Part shown: positions 4,615 through 5,822 of the stretch, one piece after another
Layout: every line of letters starts with the position of its first letter
Position numbering within the stretch: position 1 is the first letter of the stretch
Origin: Coleofasciculus sp. S288
GTDB taxonomy: Bacteria; Cyanobacteriota; Cyanobacteriia; Cyanobacteriales; Coleofasciculaceae
Direction: 5' to 3'
NCBI GenBank assembly: GCA_020216575.1
Contig: JAIUYC010000314.1
Span: 1-5,822 of the forward strand
DNA length: 5,822 nt
The notes under the pieces: generated by a model
The model's input: the letters and a program-made list of their open reading frames with translations, nothing else
What the model was told of the DNA's origin: nothing
Databases searched by the model: none
Translations under genes and position numbers: made by a program

Positions 4615-5822
4615 ATGACGAAGTTTACCAGACGCCAATTCATCGTTACCGCAGGTGCTGCTGCTGCTGGTTCTGTATTAGTCCACGGTTGTAGCGCTGG
4701 TACTAACACAACTACGACCGCTAATACCTCCACATCCACAACTGCCAATGTCAGCCCTGCTGATACTCCAGAAGTCACCACTGCCAAACTAGGATTTATT
4801 GCCCTAACCGACTCCGCACCCCTAATTATTGCGTTGGAAAAGGGGTTCTTTCAGAAATATGGGATGACGGATGTCAAGGTAGAAAAGCAAGCGTCTTGGC
4901 CTGTCACCCGCGACAACTTAGAACTCGGTTCGGCAGGAGGGGGTATTGATGGAGCACACATCCTAACTCCCATGCCTTACCTGATGTCCTTGGGTAAGAT
5001 TACAAAACAACCCGTGCCCATGTACATCTTGGCGCGGCTCAACTACAACGGTCAGTCAATTTCTGTTGCTAATACCTACAAAGATTTAAAGGTGGGTTTA
5101 GACAGCAAAGCATTGAAGGAAGCCTTTGCTAAATCTAAATCCTCTGGCAAAGATCTAAAAGTAGCTATGACCTTTCCCGGTGGCACCCATGACCTCTGGA
5201 TACGTTACTGGTTAGCAGCAGGTGGCATCGTACCCGAAAAAGACGTTTCCGTCATCCCTGTACCACCCCCCCAGATGGTGGCGAATATGAAAGTGGGCAG
5301 TATGGAAGCATTCTGTGTTGGTGAACCCTGGAATGCACAGTTGGTGAATCAAAAGCAAGGTTTTACTGCCTTAGTGACAGGAGAACTTTGGAAAGACCAT
5401 CCTGAAAAAGCGTTTGCCATGCGGGCAGATTGGGTGGATAAAAATCCCAAAGCAGCTAAAGCAATGCTGATGGCTGTGCAGGAAGCTCAGCAATGGTGCG
5501 AAAAAGCAGAAAACAAAGAGGAGATGTGTAAAATTCTCTCCAAACGGGAGTGGTTTAAAGTACCCTTTGATGACATTATCGAGCGATCCAAAGGCAACAT
5601 TGACTATGGTGATGGTCGGACTAAACAGAATAGCGAACTCTTAATGAAGTTCTGGGCAGATAATGCTTCCTATCCCTACAAGAGCCACGATTTATGGTTT
5701 TTAACTGAAGACATTCGTTGGGGCTATCTTCCTGCCGATACGGATACAAAGAAAATTATTGACCAAGTGAACCGGGAAGACCTTTGGAGAGAAGCCGCCA
5801 AAGCGCTTGGGGTTTCTGACTC
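4615..5822 (+). CDS. nrtA: Nitrate/nitrite ABC transporter substrate-binding lipoprotein, 3'-truncated by window edge
   Basis: NrtA binds nitrate and nitrite in the periplasm and delivers them to the NrtBCD importer. The window holds 402 codons of a family about 440-446 residues long, so the C-terminus is missing. The N-terminus has a twin-arginine motif (TRRQF, residues 5-9), an alanine-rich hydrophobic stretch and a lipobox ending at C26 (LVHGC), followed by a Thr/Ser-rich linker to about residue 48; Tat export and lipid anchoring are likely. The mature domain starts near KLGFIALTDSAPLI. W95 (QASW), Q147 (NGQS), H192 (GGTHD) and K265 (PEKAF) line up by context with the nitrate ligands W102, Q155, H196 and K269 of Synechocystis NrtA, as I recall that structure. 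The conserved His and Lys favour nitrate over the bicarbonate-binding paralogue CmpA, as does the place after nirA. The ATG at 4615 leads straight into the Tat signal but has no SD, so it may rely on coupling, a leaderless message or another signal. Confidence 0.95.
   Translation, partial: MTKFTRRQFIVTAGAAAAGSVLVHGCSAGTNTTTTANTSTSTTANVSPADTPEVTTAKLGFIALTDSAPLIIALEKGFFQKYGMTDVKVEKQASWPVTRDNLELGSAGGGIDGAHILTPMPYLMSLGKITKQPVPMYILARLNYNGQSISVANTYKDLKVGLDSKALKEAFAKSKSSGKDLKVAMTFPGGTHDLWIRYWLAAGGIVPEKDVSVIPVPPPQMVANMKVGSMEAFCVGEPWNAQLVNQKQGFTALVTGELWKDHPEKAFAMRADWVDKNPKAAKAMLMAVQEAQQWCEKAENKEEMCKILSKREWFKVPFDDIIERSKGNIDYGDGRTKQNSELLMKFWADNASYPYKSHDLWFLTEDIRWGYLPADTDTKKIIDQVNREDLWREAAKALGVSD

Noticed and set aside
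4605..4787. Minus-strand valine-rich 60-codon ORF
   Set aside because: Its composition is the reverse reading of the Thr/Ala-rich signal and linker of nrtA.

Overview
The window comes from a cyanobacterium. It carries the 5' end of a nitrate-assimilation (nirA-type) operon: ferredoxin-nitrite reductase nirA followed by the nitrate/nitrite-binding lipoprotein gene nrtA. Two perfect NtcA-type motifs (GTA-N8-TAC) lie upstream of nirA. The octamer GCGATCGC (HIP1, a known cyanobacterial signature) occurs five times. Nothing seen fixes the genus; a filamentous, Oscillatoria/Nostoc-like cyanobacterium is a guess from gene order.

Layout, left to right. Positions 1-695 (minus) hold the N-terminal 231 codons of a phytanoyl-CoA dioxygenase (PhyH)-like Fe(II)/2-oxoglutarate oxygenase, cut by the window edge. 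Positions 827-2134 (minus) hold a complete 435-residue HEAT-repeat protein. Positions 2135-2820 are a gene-free divergent control region with both NtcA motifs, a LysR-type dyad that could bind NtcB, several inverted repeats and the nirA leader. Positions 2821-4377 (plus) are nirA, complete, with a GTG start and an excellent Shine-Dalgarno (SD). Positions 4378-4614 are a long nirA-nrtA spacer with an 8-bp hairpin. Positions 4615-5822 (plus) are nrtA, lacking only its last few dozen codons.

How the parts fit. NrtA captures nitrate/nitrite in the periplasm for an ABC importer whose other genes presumably lie past the right edge. Nitrate reductase, also outside the window, would make nitrite, and NirA reduces nitrite to ammonium with ferredoxin electrons. 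Divergent HEAT-repeat proteins beside nirA are known in other cyanobacteria. As I recall, the Anabaena one is called NirB and supports nitrite reductase activity, so this protein may be a maturation or assembly partner. The PhyH-like gene has no evident link to nitrogen metabolism.

The most interesting unexplained signals are non-coding. The nirA leader has a 6-nt perfect anti-SD (2750-2755) matching the nirA SD and overlapping the stop codon of a 13-codon leader ORF. The two NtcA motifs are nearly identical and sit 236 bp apart. The nirA-nrtA spacer has a hairpin whose loop can pair with upstream sequence. No mobile element, CRISPR array, tRNA or rRNA was seen.
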